64,000 nucleotides of DNA from Bacillus pumilus (lineage in GTDB: Bacteria; Bacillota; Bacilli; Bacillales; Bacillaceae): assembly GCA_001938995.1 (NCBI GenBank), contig MKZN01000002.1, positions 248,001 to 312,000 of the forward strand, given 5' to 3'. The position numbers were made by a program, and so were the translations under genes. Of this stretch, positions 1 to 8,635 are shown piece by piece. Under the pieces are notes generated by a model. The model was not told the DNA's origin. It made no database searches and saw only the letters and a list, made by a program, of their open reading frames with translations. Numbering within the stretch: the first letter of the stretch is position 1; every line of letters begins with the position of its first letter.

Positions 1-123
1 TTTCACGACAAATTTCTTCCCATTAGCTAATGTAATGGTCGTGTCTGGGAAGCTTTCGATTAGCTCAATATGGAGGGCGTTAATCATAAATCCTTTGCCA
101 TTTAATCTTGTCACTTCGATCAT
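1..123 (-). CDS. swrD: SwrD (YlzI) flagellar motor-power protein, 3'-truncated by window edge
   Basis: The first 41 codons of a small protein are present; the C-terminus lies beyond the left edge. It begins [20 protein letters not shown] and continues with a [16 protein letters not shown] stretch, which is the SwrD/YlzI family. In B. subtilis, SwrD raises flagellar motor power and is needed for swarming. It sits 37 nt downstream of flgE, as in the B. subtilis fla/che operon. There is no Shine-Dalgarno sequence at the normal distance: the G-rich tract lies about 28 nt upstream, beyond a small hairpin (134-151). Identity rests on N-terminal sequence plus synteny. Confidence 0.88.
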   Translation of the reverse strand, partial: MIEVTRLNGKGFMINALHIELIESFPDTTITLANGKKFVVK

Positions 124-133
124 ACTAAACAGT

Positions 134-151
134 GAAGCGAAAAAACGCTCC
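134..151 (-). promoter_or_regulatory. Hairpin between G-rich tract and swrD start codon
   Basis: On the minus strand GGAGCG, a loop of six T and CGCUUC can form a 6-bp stem (one G-U pair). It ends 10 nt before the swrD AUG. The only G-rich ribosome-site candidate lies just upstream of and partly inside this stem, so folding could either bring it closer to the AUG or mask it. The structure is seen in sequence only; its function is inferred. Confidence 0.35.
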
Positions 152-160
152 CCCTACCCC

Positions 161-952
161 CTATCGTTTCAGATTCACAAGCTCTTGCAGGATTTCATCA
201 GATGTTGTAATTGTCTTCGCATTCGATTGGAATCCACGTTGTGCGATAATCATTTCTGTGAACTCGTCTGTTAAATCAACGTTAGACATTTCAAGTCTAC
301 CTGTTTGAATCACACCTGACCCTTGTTCGCCAGGTACAATTGCATTACCCGCTGCACCAGAACTTAGTGTTTCACGGAACAGGTTGTCCCCAACTTTATC
401 TAATCCAGCTGGGTTACTGAAAGATGCAAGTGACACTTGTCCAACAGTTCTAGAAACATTGTTCTCAACAACCGAGATTGTTCCATCGGGACCCACGCTG
501 ACACTTGAAATATCTCTAGGAATGGTAATTTTTTGGCCATCCATTCCAAGCAGGTAGTTTCCATCAGGTGTAACCAAGCTACCTTCTGAGTCTTGTTTAA
601 AGTTACCTGCTCTTGTATAAAGAATTTCACCTTGATTTTCAATTCGGAAAAAGCCATCTCCGTTAATATAAAAGTCGAAAGGCTCATCTGTATTTTGAGA
701 AGCACCTGGTGACATGATTTTATCAATAGATGATAGTGAAGATCCTAGTCCCACCTGCTTTGAGTTGATCGAACCAGTGTTATTTGTCGGTCCACCAGAA
801 CTTGCAATCGTTTGACTCACCATATCCTTAAAGGTGATACGGCTCTTTTTATATCCGTGTGTATTGACGTTCGCCACGTTGTTGGCGACAACGTCTAATT
901 TTGTTTGGAAGTTTTTCATTCCGCTAATTCCTGAGTAAAGTGAGCGTAACAT
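161..952 (-). CDS. flgE: Flagellar hook / distal rod family protein FlgE (older name FlgG)
   Basis: A 263-residue axial flagellar protein. It has the N-terminal flagellar rod signature LDVVANNVANVNT (residues 19-31) and a C-terminal axial-protein tail (QRGFQSNAKTI followed by a heptad-like end). The short length and position after flgD match the B. subtilis gene first called flgG and now treated as the hook gene flgE. The product is exported by the flagellar secretion system and polymerises beyond the rod under the FlgD cap. The start is supported by a GAGGAGG site 8 nt upstream. The hook-versus-distal-rod name follows B. subtilis usage, since these families are close. Confidence 0.95.
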   Translation of the reverse strand: MLRSLYSGISGMKNFQTKLDVVANNVANVNTHGYKKSRITFKDMVSQTIASSGGPTNNTGSINSKQVGLGSSLSSIDKIMSPGASQNTDEPFDFYINGDGFFRIENQGEILYTRAGNFKQDSEGSLVTPDGNYLLGMDGQKITIPRDISSVSVGPDGTISVVENNVSRTVGQVSLASFSNPAGLDKVGDNLFRETLSSGAAGNAIVPGEQGSGVIQTGRLEMSNVDLTDEFTEMIIAQRGFQSNAKTITTSDEILQELVNLKR

Positions 953-973
953 TTGTTTTCCTCCTCGATTTGC

Positions 974-1417
974 TTACGATTTTTCTCCAACAGTTGTAAC
1001 GTCCCAAGGACTGATCTTTCTGCCATCTTCAAGATATAAGAAATATTCATTGTTGATGTTTTTCACAGACTTTACAGTGCCTGAAATTTCTTTGTCGTCT
1101 TGTTTACCCACTACTTCTTTTCCAATCCATCCTACATACGTTGTAAACGGATCTTGGTGTGCAACAAATGTAGACATGACCTTATTGAGCTGTGTGATTG
1201 ATTCATTCATATTCATTTGCTGTTCTAATGAAGAAAATGTTGCAAGTTGTGTGACAAACTCACGATCATCAATCGGATTCGTTGGATCTTGGTTTTGAAG
1301 CTGTGTGAGCAATATCTTCAAAAACTGATCTCGGCCGAGCGTGTCTGTTTTCTTTGTTGCATTAGAAGAAGTGTCAGTTGTTGCAGTTGTTCTAAGTGTA
1401 GAATCAACGGTTGTCAT
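974..1417 (-). CDS. flgD: Flagellar hook-capping scaffold protein FlgD
   Basis: A 147-residue protein. Residues 31-67 carry the FlgD N-terminal signature (QFLKILLTQLQNQDPTNPID, then EFVTQL and FSSLEQ). FlgD caps the growing hook and guides FlgE assembly. The N-terminal 25 residues are rich in Thr and Ser, as expected of an unstructured export signal. The start ATG overlaps the fliK stop (ATGA). Its ribosome site, GGAGGAGA, lies inside the codons for the FliK glutamate tail, so the two genes are tightly coupled. Confidence 0.95.
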   Translation of the reverse strand: MTTVDSTLRTTATTDTSSNATKKTDTLGRDQFLKILLTQLQNQDPTNPIDDREFVTQLATFSSLEQQMNMNESITQLNKVMSTFVAHQDPFTTYVGWIGKEVVGKQDDKEISGTVKSVKNINNEYFLYLEDGRKISPWDVTTVGEKS

Positions 1418-2742
1418 TCCATCTCCTCCTCTTCTTCTTCATCTGATCGAACAAGTGCATCCAATACATCCTGAAACTCTGCATCTTGCTCTTCAGATTT
1501 CTGCGCATTCTGCTCTTTTGGCTGTTGTTCTTTGTTCTCTTCACTAAACTGTCCAAATAACGGTTGTTCATTTGATTGAAGCGGTATATGGAAACGGTCT
1601 ACTTGAACCGACATATTCGGGAGTGCCTGCTTTAGCTGCGGGAGATGTTGTTCCAACAGTTCCTTTGCTGCTTGCGTGGAAGCAGTGATTTTACTCGCAT
1701 ATACACCGTTTTGTTTCGTTAGTTGAATGGTGATAAATCCAAGATTTTCCGGATTTAAACGAACCGTGAAGCGGCCACTCGAGTTGCCAAATGGCGTGAA
1801 CTTCATTTGTTTCCAAGTGCTCAAAATTTGCTGATCAACAGTAGCTGGTTTTTCATCAGGTGTTTGTGTCTGCTGAACAGGAGTAGCAGACTGCAATTGA
1901 AAGAACTGCTTATGACCTGGTAACAGCGTGTGGGTCATGATCTTTTCAGAAGTAGGTGCAGCGGCACTTTGCCCCTTGACGACTTCTTTTTTGATGAGCC
2001 ATTCTAGTGAAGAAGCACTTTTAGTTGGGGACGTAAGGGTTGCTTCATGCCGTGGAGAGACCATTTCTTTTAACTCTCCTAATGAAATTTTCCACTCTTT
2101 GTCTGATCCCTTAGCACTTGCCATCATATGGTCAATTAACTGATTAAAGTGTTTCAGCTCACTTTCGGACATCGTGCTTAGCTTCGTTGATGATGATCCT
2201 TGTGAGAAAAACTGCTCTTTTACTTGTTGAACAAGCTTTTCATCTGCACCGTTTTTCGAAAGAAAGTCGATGAAGTCTTGACCTTTTTCTTGAATATCCT
2301 GCACAAGTTTCCCATCAAAACTGTTGGGCTCTTGGTTAAGCATTTGATATAAGAAAAAGTGGACTTGTATAAGCTGCTCACTATGTTCAGCAACTGGCAT
2401 GTCAGCTTGATCACCATAAAGCAATGATTCCATTTTTTGAAAGAGTTCATCTAATGATTGAAGATCAGGTACATCGAGCGTTTGATCTTGAAGGGTTTGT
2501 AATGCCCCAAGAAGATCTCCATCTATCCCTTCTTCAGGTGATTGCATCCATTTTTCAATGATTTGTATGGCATCATTGATTGAAAGAGAAGCTGCAACCG
2601 GTTGAGAACTGACCTGACTGCTTTGAACGCCTGTTCCACTTAGCATTTGTTTAAACATACCACGTGCAGTTGCTGCACCGCCTCCCTTAAGTCCAGTGAG
2701 ACTTTGAGAAGATTGCTGTAAGGCTCCAATATCCAATAGCAT
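1414..2742 (-). CDS. fliK: Flagellar hook-length control protein FliK
   Basis: About 442 residues. The long, low-complexity N-terminal part is Gln/Ser rich. The conserved C-terminal domain (around residues 325-395) contains VRLNPENLGFITIQLTKQNG and a PQLKQAL helix, typical of FliK. FliK acts as an export-linked ruler and switches the FlhB export gate from hook to filament substrates. The very C-terminus is highly acidic, ending EEEEEEME. A GTG three nt further out (2745) abuts the ylxF stop and is an alternative start; I prefer the ATG, whose G-rich site is 9 nt away. Length is close to the roughly 487 residues of B. subtilis FliK. Confidence 0.93.
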   Translation of the reverse strand: MLLDIGALQQSSQSLTGLKGGGAATARGMFKQMLSGTGVQSSQVSSQPVAASLSINDAIQIIEKWMQSPEEGIDGDLLGALQTLQDQTLDVPDLQSLDELFQKMESLLYGDQADMPVAEHSEQLIQVHFFLYQMLNQEPNSFDGKLVQDIQEKGQDFIDFLSKNGADEKLVQQVKEQFFSQGSSSTKLSTMSESELKHFNQLIDHMMASAKGSDKEWKISLGELKEMVSPRHEATLTSPTKSASSLEWLIKKEVVKGQSAAAPTSEKIMTHTLLPGHKQFFQLQSATPVQQTQTPDEKPATVDQQILSTWKQMKFTPFGNSSGRFTVRLNPENLGFITIQLTKQNGVYASKITASTQAAKELLEQHLPQLKQALPNMSVQVDRFHIPLQSNEQPLFGQFSEENKEQQPKEQNAQKSEEQDAEFQDVLDALVRSDEEEEEEME

Positions 2743-2745
2743 CAC

Positions 2746-3429
2746 TTATTGCCCACCCCCATTTTCACTTTCTTCTTTTTTGGCAAGCTCTTTTGTAAAC
2801 GTAGCTGCCTTCTGAGGTGTCAGTTTTGCTAGAATGTCTGTCAGCTTATTTTTGCTAAGCTCTTCAAGGATCTTCAAAGCCTCTTTATCACTTAGCTCTG
2901 ATAGGATTTTGGCTGATTTCCCGGCATCCATACTTTCATAAATGCTCGCAACCTTCCCTTTTGTTTGTGGATTTGAAGATGCTGATTCAGAGGTCGTGCC
3001 TGCTGAATTATTGTTTGACGAACTGCTAGAATCATTGTTGTTTGCTGACGCATCATTTGTTCCATCGTCAGATATTTTTTCAAGTGAATTGATTTTCTGA
3101 TTGAGCCTTTTAATCTCTTCATCACTTGTTTTCAAGTCTTTTTGTGCGATTTCAAGTTCGTTTTTTTGCTCTTTAATGGTCTCTTTCAGTTCTTTCAACT
3201 CTGCTTCACTTTGATTGGTTGGTGAAGTTGATGTTTTTGAACTGTCGTCTGAACCAACTAAGCTACTAATTCCCGGAATTTGTTGGAGCGGTTTCTTTAG
3301 ATCAAAACCTGCCATATAAAGGATCGTGCCAGCTACAAGCACTAGCACAACCAATGGGATGATGACAATAAACAAGATCCATTGAAACTTACCGCCGCCT
3401 GATTCCTTCACTTTGTTCTTCTTAGGCAT
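2746..3429 (-). CDS. ylxF: YlxF, MotE/MgtE_N-like membrane protein of the flagellar operon
   Basis: 227 residues in four visible parts: a basic N-terminus, one membrane segment (about 17-42), a charged coiled coil (about 75-120), an Asn/Ser linker (about 121-155), and a C-terminal helical domain (about 158-217) with the repeats ESMDAGKSAKILSELS and ELSKNKLTDILAKL. That domain resembles the MgtE N-terminal domain and MotE. The protein is probably anchored in the membrane with the C-domain outside. Its exact role in Bacillus is not settled; stator chaperoning like MotE is a plausible inference. It lies between fliJ and fliK. Confidence 0.9.
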   Translation of the reverse strand: MPKKNKVKESGGGKFQWILFIVIIPLVVLVLVAGTILYMAGFDLKKPLQQIPGISSLVGSDDSSKTSTSPTNQSEAELKELKETIKEQKNELEIAQKDLKTSDEEIKRLNQKINSLEKISDDGTNDASANNNDSSSSSNNNSAGTTSESASSNPQTKGKVASIYESMDAGKSAKILSELSDKEALKILEELSKNKLTDILAKLTPQKAATFTKELAKKEESENGGGQ

Positions 3430-3441
3430 TCATCTCGACTC

Positions 3442-3885
3442 CTAATGTCCTTGAAACATGAATTGGCTGATAGAGATATCATCCATTTCTTTCATTTCAA
3501 TTGCCTTATGTTCAAGGGAAAACTTTTCAAATTGTTTTTCCTTCATTTTTTCAAACTTTTTAAACTCAATATTTTTTTCAGTTAAATCAGATTGTTTTTC
3601 ATTCATTTGATGACGTTTCATGATCACAAGCTGCTGATAATGATGAATGGTGTTATCAAGGTTCGTCACAAATTGCTGAAAGTGACGCATTTCTTGAACA
3701 CTCATTCCGCTTCTCAGCTTCTCTTCTTTGCTTTTTTCCATCAGTTCTTTTTTACTCATATTTTCATAGAGTTTCTCAGCGACTTGCTCAAATGCCGATA
3801 CGGATTGTTGGTACGCTGCAAGTGATTTGTCTTTTTCACTTTCTTTCAGTTCTAAGAGCTTTTGAAATTTGTATTGATAATTCAC
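3442..3885 (-). CDS. fliJ: Flagellar export chaperone / ATPase stalk protein FliJ
   Basis: 147 residues, almost entirely charged helix. It begins YQYKFQKLLELKESEKDKS and ends in a helix with EMKEMDDISISQFMFQGH. FliJ is a coiled coil that fits into the FliI hexamer and links it to the FlhA export gate. The start is GTG with GAGGATT about 9 nt upstream, placed 7 nt after the fliI stop. Length equals the B. subtilis protein. Confidence 0.94.
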   Translation of the reverse strand: MNYQYKFQKLLELKESEKDKSLAAYQQSVSAFEQVAEKLYENMSKKELMEKSKEEKLRSGMSVQEMRHFQQFVTNLDNTIHHYQQLVIMKRHQMNEKQSDLTEKNIEFKKFEKMKEKQFEKFSLEHKAIEMKEMDDISISQFMFQGH

Positions 3886-3892
3886 TGTTCTG

Positions 3893-5209
3893 TCAATCCT
3901 CTCTATTCATCAAGCTGAGCAATAAACTCACGCTGTCTTCAATAGATACAGCCTCTTCCACATCCTGCTTTAAAAATGAAATCAGGTGAGGATAGGCTTG
4001 TATAGCCTCATCAATATCTTTGGAGGAGCCTTTTTTGTATGCCCCAATATTAATGAGATCCTCAGCGTTTTGATAGGTGGATAAAAGCTGACGAAACCGA
4101 TTGGCCGCTTCTTTGTGATCATGACTTGCAATGTTGCTCATGACACGGCTGATACTTTTGAGAATATTTACGGCAGGGAATTGCCCTTTGTTGGCTAATG
4201 CACGATCAAGTACAATATGGCCATCTAAAATTCCCCTGACTGTATCAGCAATCGGCTCATTCATGTCGTCACCATCAACTAGCACTGTGTAAAACGCTGT
4301 GATGGAACCTAGTTGATTTGTTCCAGTTCTTTCAAGTAATTTTGGCAGTATAGCGAACACTGAAGGTGTATATCCTTTAGTTGTTGGCGGCTCACCAGTT
4401 GCAAGACCTATTTCCCTCTGCGCCATGGCAACCCTTGTCACAGAGTCCATCATAAACATGACATTTTTGCCTCTGTCTCTAAAATATTCTGCAATGGCGG
4501 TAGCTGTATAAGCGGCTTTCAGTCTCGTCAGTGCGGGCTGGTCAGAGGTTGCTACGACAACAATCGATCGTTTCAATCCTTCAGCACCTAAATCTTTTTC
4601 GATAAACTCACGAACCTCACGGCCACGCTCTCCTACAAGTGCAATGATATTGAGATCAGCTTCTGTCTGTTTTGCAATCATTCCCATTAAGGTACTTTTC
4701 CCAACACCACTTCCAGCAAAGATCCCAATCCTTTGTCCAGTGCCAACTGACAGTAGACTGTCGATCACTCTGACACCAACGCCCATCTTTTCTCGAATAG
4801 GCGGTCGATCCATTGGATTTGGAGGTGACTGTTCTGTTGAAACAGGCGCAAGCCCTTTTGGAAGCAAACTGCCGTCCAGTGGCTTTCCGAAGGCATCAAT
4901 GACTTCACCAATTAACCCTGTACCTACTTTGACCTTTAATGACTCTCCAGTCGCTTCAACTAGACTTCCTGGGGAGATATTGGATGCTTCAACATAAGGC
5001 ATGAGCAGAATATTCTCATCTTTAAAACCAACAACTTCTGCTTTAATCGGGTGCTGCTTACTCCCTTTTTTATGAATCAAGCAGACATCTCCAATTGAGC
5101 TTTCTGGACCCTTAGATTCTATCATTAGACCAACAACTCGATTGACTTTACCAAATCGTTTGTAGGGATCCGCTGTTTCAATCGTTTCTTTTAACACATC
5201 CATGTTCAT
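3893..5209 (-). CDS. fliI: Flagellum-specific export ATPase FliI
   Basis: 438 residues of the F1-like export ATPase family. The P-loop AGSGVGKST lies near residues 165-173. The Walker B region KNVMFMMDSVTR is near 245-256, and the GEPPTTKGYTPSVF stretch is typical of FliI/SctN. It energises unfolding and delivery of flagellar export substrates with FliH and FliJ. The start ATG overlaps the fliH stop (ATGA). A second ATG two codons in (5203) is possible. Confidence 0.96.
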   Translation of the reverse strand: MNMDVLKETIETADPYKRFGKVNRVVGLMIESKGPESSIGDVCLIHKKGSKQHPIKAEVVGFKDENILLMPYVEASNISPGSLVEATGESLKVKVGTGLIGEVIDAFGKPLDGSLLPKGLAPVSTEQSPPNPMDRPPIREKMGVGVRVIDSLLSVGTGQRIGIFAGSGVGKSTLMGMIAKQTEADLNIIALVGERGREVREFIEKDLGAEGLKRSIVVVATSDQPALTRLKAAYTATAIAEYFRDRGKNVMFMMDSVTRVAMAQREIGLATGEPPTTKGYTPSVFAILPKLLERTGTNQLGSITAFYTVLVDGDDMNEPIADTVRGILDGHIVLDRALANKGQFPAVNILKSISRVMSNIASHDHKEAANRFRQLLSTYQNAEDLINIGAYKKGSSKDIDEAIQAYPHLISFLKQDVEEAVSIEDSVSLLLSLMNRED

Positions 5210-5973
5210 TTGTGATCACCTGAATCAATGACTTCAAGTAATTTTCCTTTTAACTGATTCATTTGTGTATCAACACTCGCTTCCACTTTTCCAAAACTTG
5301 TTTCGACATAACAAGTACCTTTTGGTGCTTTTTCATCCGAGTAAATGGCAAGGTGTGTGTCTTTTTGAAGAATTCTGATCAATTCGTCTTTATAACCCAT
5401 GACATGTTCATAATGATCAGGGTCTACATAGACGGAAATATTGTCATATTCTTTCACTTCTGAAATCACCTGCTTCACGAGAGCAAAGAATTGATCTTTC
5501 GTGTCTTCTACTGCGTACCAGACGCGTTTGGCGAGTTCAAAAGCGAGTTCCACTATTTCTTCAGCGGAGCTTTCAATTTTCGCTTCGTAGTCTTGCTTTG
5601 CAAGGCTGACAATTTCATTTCCTTGATCAAGAATGGATTGATACTGCATTTTGGCGTCTGCCTCTCCCTTTTGGAAGCCTTCTTGATAACCGGTTTGTTT
5701 TGCTTCTTCAATCAACTGCATTCTTTCCGCTTCAAAATCGGCGCGGCGCTGATCGATTTCTGCCATAGTCTGTTCTAACTGACTGTTTGCTTGTTCTAAA
5801 ATACGGCTTGCCTGATCTTCAGCATCACTTAGTAAAAGCTGTGATACTTCTGTTTCATTGACGAGCTCTTCTACTTCTTGATGGTCTCGCTTGAACTCTA
5901 TTTGTTGCAATGGGATCGTTTGCTTGCCTTGCTCAGGAATAACAGATGATTCATGTTTGATAATCCTAGACAA
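5206..5973 (-). CDS. fliH: Flagellar assembly protein FliH (TTG start)
   Basis: 255 residues. The start is TTG (MSRIIKHESS), 9 nt after GGAGGAG, and overlaps the last 8 nt of fliG. The middle (about 50-115) is a coiled coil with small-residue spacing, including EGFQKGEADAK. The C-terminal domain (about 130-250) matches FliH/SctL. FliH holds and regulates the FliI ATPase and tethers it to the C-ring. No nearby ATG would keep the conserved SRIIK start. Confidence 0.92.
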   Translation of the reverse strand: MSRIIKHESSVIPEQGKQTIPLQQIEFKRDHQEVEELVNETEVSQLLLSDAEDQASRILEQANSQLEQTMAEIDQRRADFEAERMQLIEEAKQTGYQEGFQKGEADAKMQYQSILDQGNEIVSLAKQDYEAKIESSAEEIVELAFELAKRVWYAVEDTKDQFFALVKQVISEVKEYDNISVYVDPDHYEHVMGYKDELIRILQKDTHLAIYSDEKAPKGTCYVETSFGKVEASVDTQMNQLKGKLLEVIDSGDHK

Positions 5974-6982
5974 TGATATCGTCTCCTCCGCCTCGAGCTA
6001 TCACGATCTCTCCAGCTTCCTCGAGTCTTCTTACGATGCTAACAATTCGAGTTTGTGCTTCTTCGACATCTCTAAGCCGGACAGGACCCATAAACTCCAT
6101 TTCTTCCTTGAACGTTTCGACCATCCGTTGTGACATATTGCGGAAAACAATTTCTTTGACTTCTTCGCTTGCCACTTTAAGTGCAAGTAACAAGTCATCA
6201 TTTTCGACATCTCTGATGACGCGCTGAATTGCTCTGCTATCAAGAGTGACGATATCTTCAAAGACAAACATACGTTTCTTGATTTCATCGGCGAGCTCGG
6301 GATCTTGAATTTCAAGCGTGTCTAAAATCGTTTTCTCAGTAGCCCGATCTACACCATTTAACACTTCAACAACGGCTTCGATCCCGCCCGTTTGTGTATA
6401 GTCTTGCGTAAAGGTTGAAGAAAGCTTTTGTTCAAGGATACGTTCCACTTCATTGATGATCTCCGGAGATGTACGATCCATTAAGGCAATTCTTCTCGCA
6501 ACCTCTGTTTGTACTTCCTCTCCTAGTTCAGATAAGATTTGACCAGCTTGTACTGGATCTAAATAAGAAAGGATGAGCGCAATGGTTTGTGGATGCTCTT
6601 GCTGTATAAAGTTTAAGATTTGCTCTGGGTCAGCTTTCCTTGCAAAATCAAATGGTTTCACTTGAAGTGAAGATGTCAATCGATTTAAGATATTATCCGC
6701 TTTGTCCTCACCAAGCGCTTTTTCAAGCACTTGTCTTGCATACATGAGACCACCTTGTGATATGTAGTCCTGCGCAATGGCAATGCTGTGAAATTCTTCA
6801 ATGATTTCATCTTTTTTAGCCGTATCTACACTTCGAACATTGGATATCTCTAGTGTTAACTTTTCTATTTCGTCTTCAGACAGATGTTTGTATACAGATG
6901 CTGACACGTCTAGCCCTAAGGAAATCATTAGGATTGCTGCTTTTTGTCTGCCTGTTAGTCGATTTGGATCTTTTCTCGACAT
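5966..6982 (-). CDS. fliG: Flagellar rotor/switch protein FliG
   Basis: 338 residues. The N-terminal domain begins RLTGRQKAAILMISLGLDVS. The middle-domain EHPQ motif is at about 129-132. The C-terminal torque helix region contains DLLLALKVASEEVKEIVFRN. FliG links the MS ring (FliF) to FliM and meets the MotAB stator. The ATG has AGGAGGA 6-7 nt upstream. fliG overlaps fliH by 8 nt. Confidence 0.97.
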   Translation of the reverse strand: MSRKDPNRLTGRQKAAILMISLGLDVSASVYKHLSEDEIEKLTLEISNVRSVDTAKKDEIIEEFHSIAIAQDYISQGGLMYARQVLEKALGEDKADNILNRLTSSLQVKPFDFARKADPEQILNFIQQEHPQTIALILSYLDPVQAGQILSELGEEVQTEVARRIALMDRTSPEIINEVERILEQKLSSTFTQDYTQTGGIEAVVEVLNGVDRATEKTILDTLEIQDPELADEIKKRMFVFEDIVTLDSRAIQRVIRDVENDDLLLALKVASEEVKEIVFRNMSQRMVETFKEEMEFMGPVRLRDVEEAQTRIVSIVRRLEEAGEIVIARGGGDDIIV

Positions 6983-6993
6983 GTGTATTCCTC

Positions 6994-8586
6994 CTAATCC
7001 TCGGACAGCCAGCTGCGTAGCAATTTAGCAAAGTCTTCTGGTTTATCTGTTGCCATTTTTTCAAGCTGATTTTTTCTCACCATTTCTTCTGTTTCTGGTT
7101 CAGTATCGATATCAGGAACATGAATTGGTGTACGTTCATCTAGCTCAAACTCTTCTTCTTCTTCTTGTTTTCGTTTACGTACGAGCAGAAGAATGAGAGC
7201 GATAATTGCAAGTAGTAGCACACCGCCTACAATATAAACCCAGATCGGAATATTATTTGAAGCGTTATCTGTTGCTGTTTGCTGTTTACCGTCTAATTTT
7301 GATACAGATAAAACGATTTTGTTTTCTAAGTCAGCTTCCGTGAGTGCTTGACCATTTGTGTATTCTTTATCAATTGATGTGCTAATGATGGTTGAAAGAA
7401 TCCTTCTAATGTCCTCTTGCCTCTCAGCTGTCAAAGAGTTAACATCATCTGCTGTTGGTGGTTCAACCAATGCTTGAATACCGATATCTCTCACTTTATA
7501 AGGACTTTCTTTGATATCTTTATGAATGCGGTTTACCTCATAATTGATACGATCTTCACTCTTTTCGTAATCCCCGCTTCCATTTTCTCCATCAGCACCT
7601 TGATAATTTGTTACATCATCATCGCCTGTCCCAGCTGTACCTCCAGCTGCTGCACCATTTCCTGAATAGGTTTCAGCAATCTTTTCAGCGCTGACAGCGA
7701 TGCCTTGCATATTTTCCTCGTCAACTGGTTCTACAAGGTCTTCTTTTCTATTTTCTTCAGTAAAATCAATGTCAGTTGTGACCGATACCGCTACTTTGTC
7801 TTGCCCCATCATTGTTCCTAGCAGTTGTTGGATCTTTCTTTGAAGATTCTTTTCAATCTCTTCTTTTTTCTGCTGCTGGGCATCCATTCCACTTGCATAG
7901 GAATCAGAGTTGCTGTTTAAGTCATAGTAGTTGGAATCTTGGTCCATAATCACAATGTTTTCTGTTTTTAAATTTGGCACACTTTTTGAAATAAGATGAT
8001 AAAGGCCTTTTACTTGTTGCGGAGTAATCGTGTAACCAGGTTGAACTTGCAACACAATTGATGCTGATGCATTACTTTGCTCTTCTCCAACAAAAACGGA
8101 ATCTTTTGGCAGGTTAATCATAACCTTTGAATCTTTAATCCCATCAATCGTATTGATCAGATTGGATAGTTCTGTCTGAGTTGCATCTACTTTCAGAACA
8201 TCAAATTCATTATCTGTTAAACCAAAGCCAGAATTGTTCGCAAAAAAGGAATAATCAATATTCCCTGTCTTTGGAAGTCCTTCAGCTGCGAGTGACACTT
8301 TCAAAGTGTCTGCTTGCTTTTCCGGAACCATAATTGTCGTTCCATTGTTCGCAAGTTCTGATTTAACATTTTTGCCATCCAGTTCCTGTTTAATTTGTCC
8401 TGCTTCTACCTCAGACAAATCTTTAAACAACGGAACCATTTTTTCAGAAGAAGCAAAGATGCTAACAACCGTGATAATGATTGCTAGGGCAGCAACGCCG
8501 CCAATCATGAGTATTTTTTGTAATTTTGATCGATTTCGCCAAAACTCAACTATTTTTGTTCTTAATTGCATTAGATTACGATTCAT
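6994..8586 (-). CDS. fliF: Flagellar MS-ring protein FliF
   Basis: 530 residues. Two membrane segments are visible (about 24-46, ILMIGGVAALAIIITVVSIF, and about 446-468), bracketing the periplasmic-side YscJ/FliF ring domain. The acidic cytoplasmic tail that binds FliG ends LLRSWLSED. FliF forms the membrane ring on which the rod and C-ring assemble. The site before the ATG is GGGGGTTAAG. Length is as expected for Bacillus. Confidence 0.97.
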   Translation of the reverse strand: MNRNLMQLRTKIVEFWRNRSKLQKILMIGGVAALAIIITVVSIFASSEKMVPLFKDLSEVEAGQIKQELDGKNVKSELANNGTTIMVPEKQADTLKVSLAAEGLPKTGNIDYSFFANNSGFGLTDNEFDVLKVDATQTELSNLINTIDGIKDSKVMINLPKDSVFVGEEQSNASASIVLQVQPGYTITPQQVKGLYHLISKSVPNLKTENIVIMDQDSNYYDLNSNSDSYASGMDAQQQKKEEIEKNLQRKIQQLLGTMMGQDKVAVSVTTDIDFTEENRKEDLVEPVDEENMQGIAVSAEKIAETYSGNGAAAGGTAGTGDDDVTNYQGADGENGSGDYEKSEDRINYEVNRIHKDIKESPYKVRDIGIQALVEPPTADDVNSLTAERQEDIRRILSTIISTSIDKEYTNGQALTEADLENKIVLSVSKLDGKQQTATDNASNNIPIWVYIVGGVLLLAIIALILLLVRKRKQEEEEEFELDERTPIHVPDIDTEPETEEMVRKNQLEKMATDKPEDFAKLLRSWLSED

Positions 8587-8635
8587 CTTAACCCCCGGTC
8601 ATTCCATTCAGTCTTATTTTGTCCACCAGCACCCC

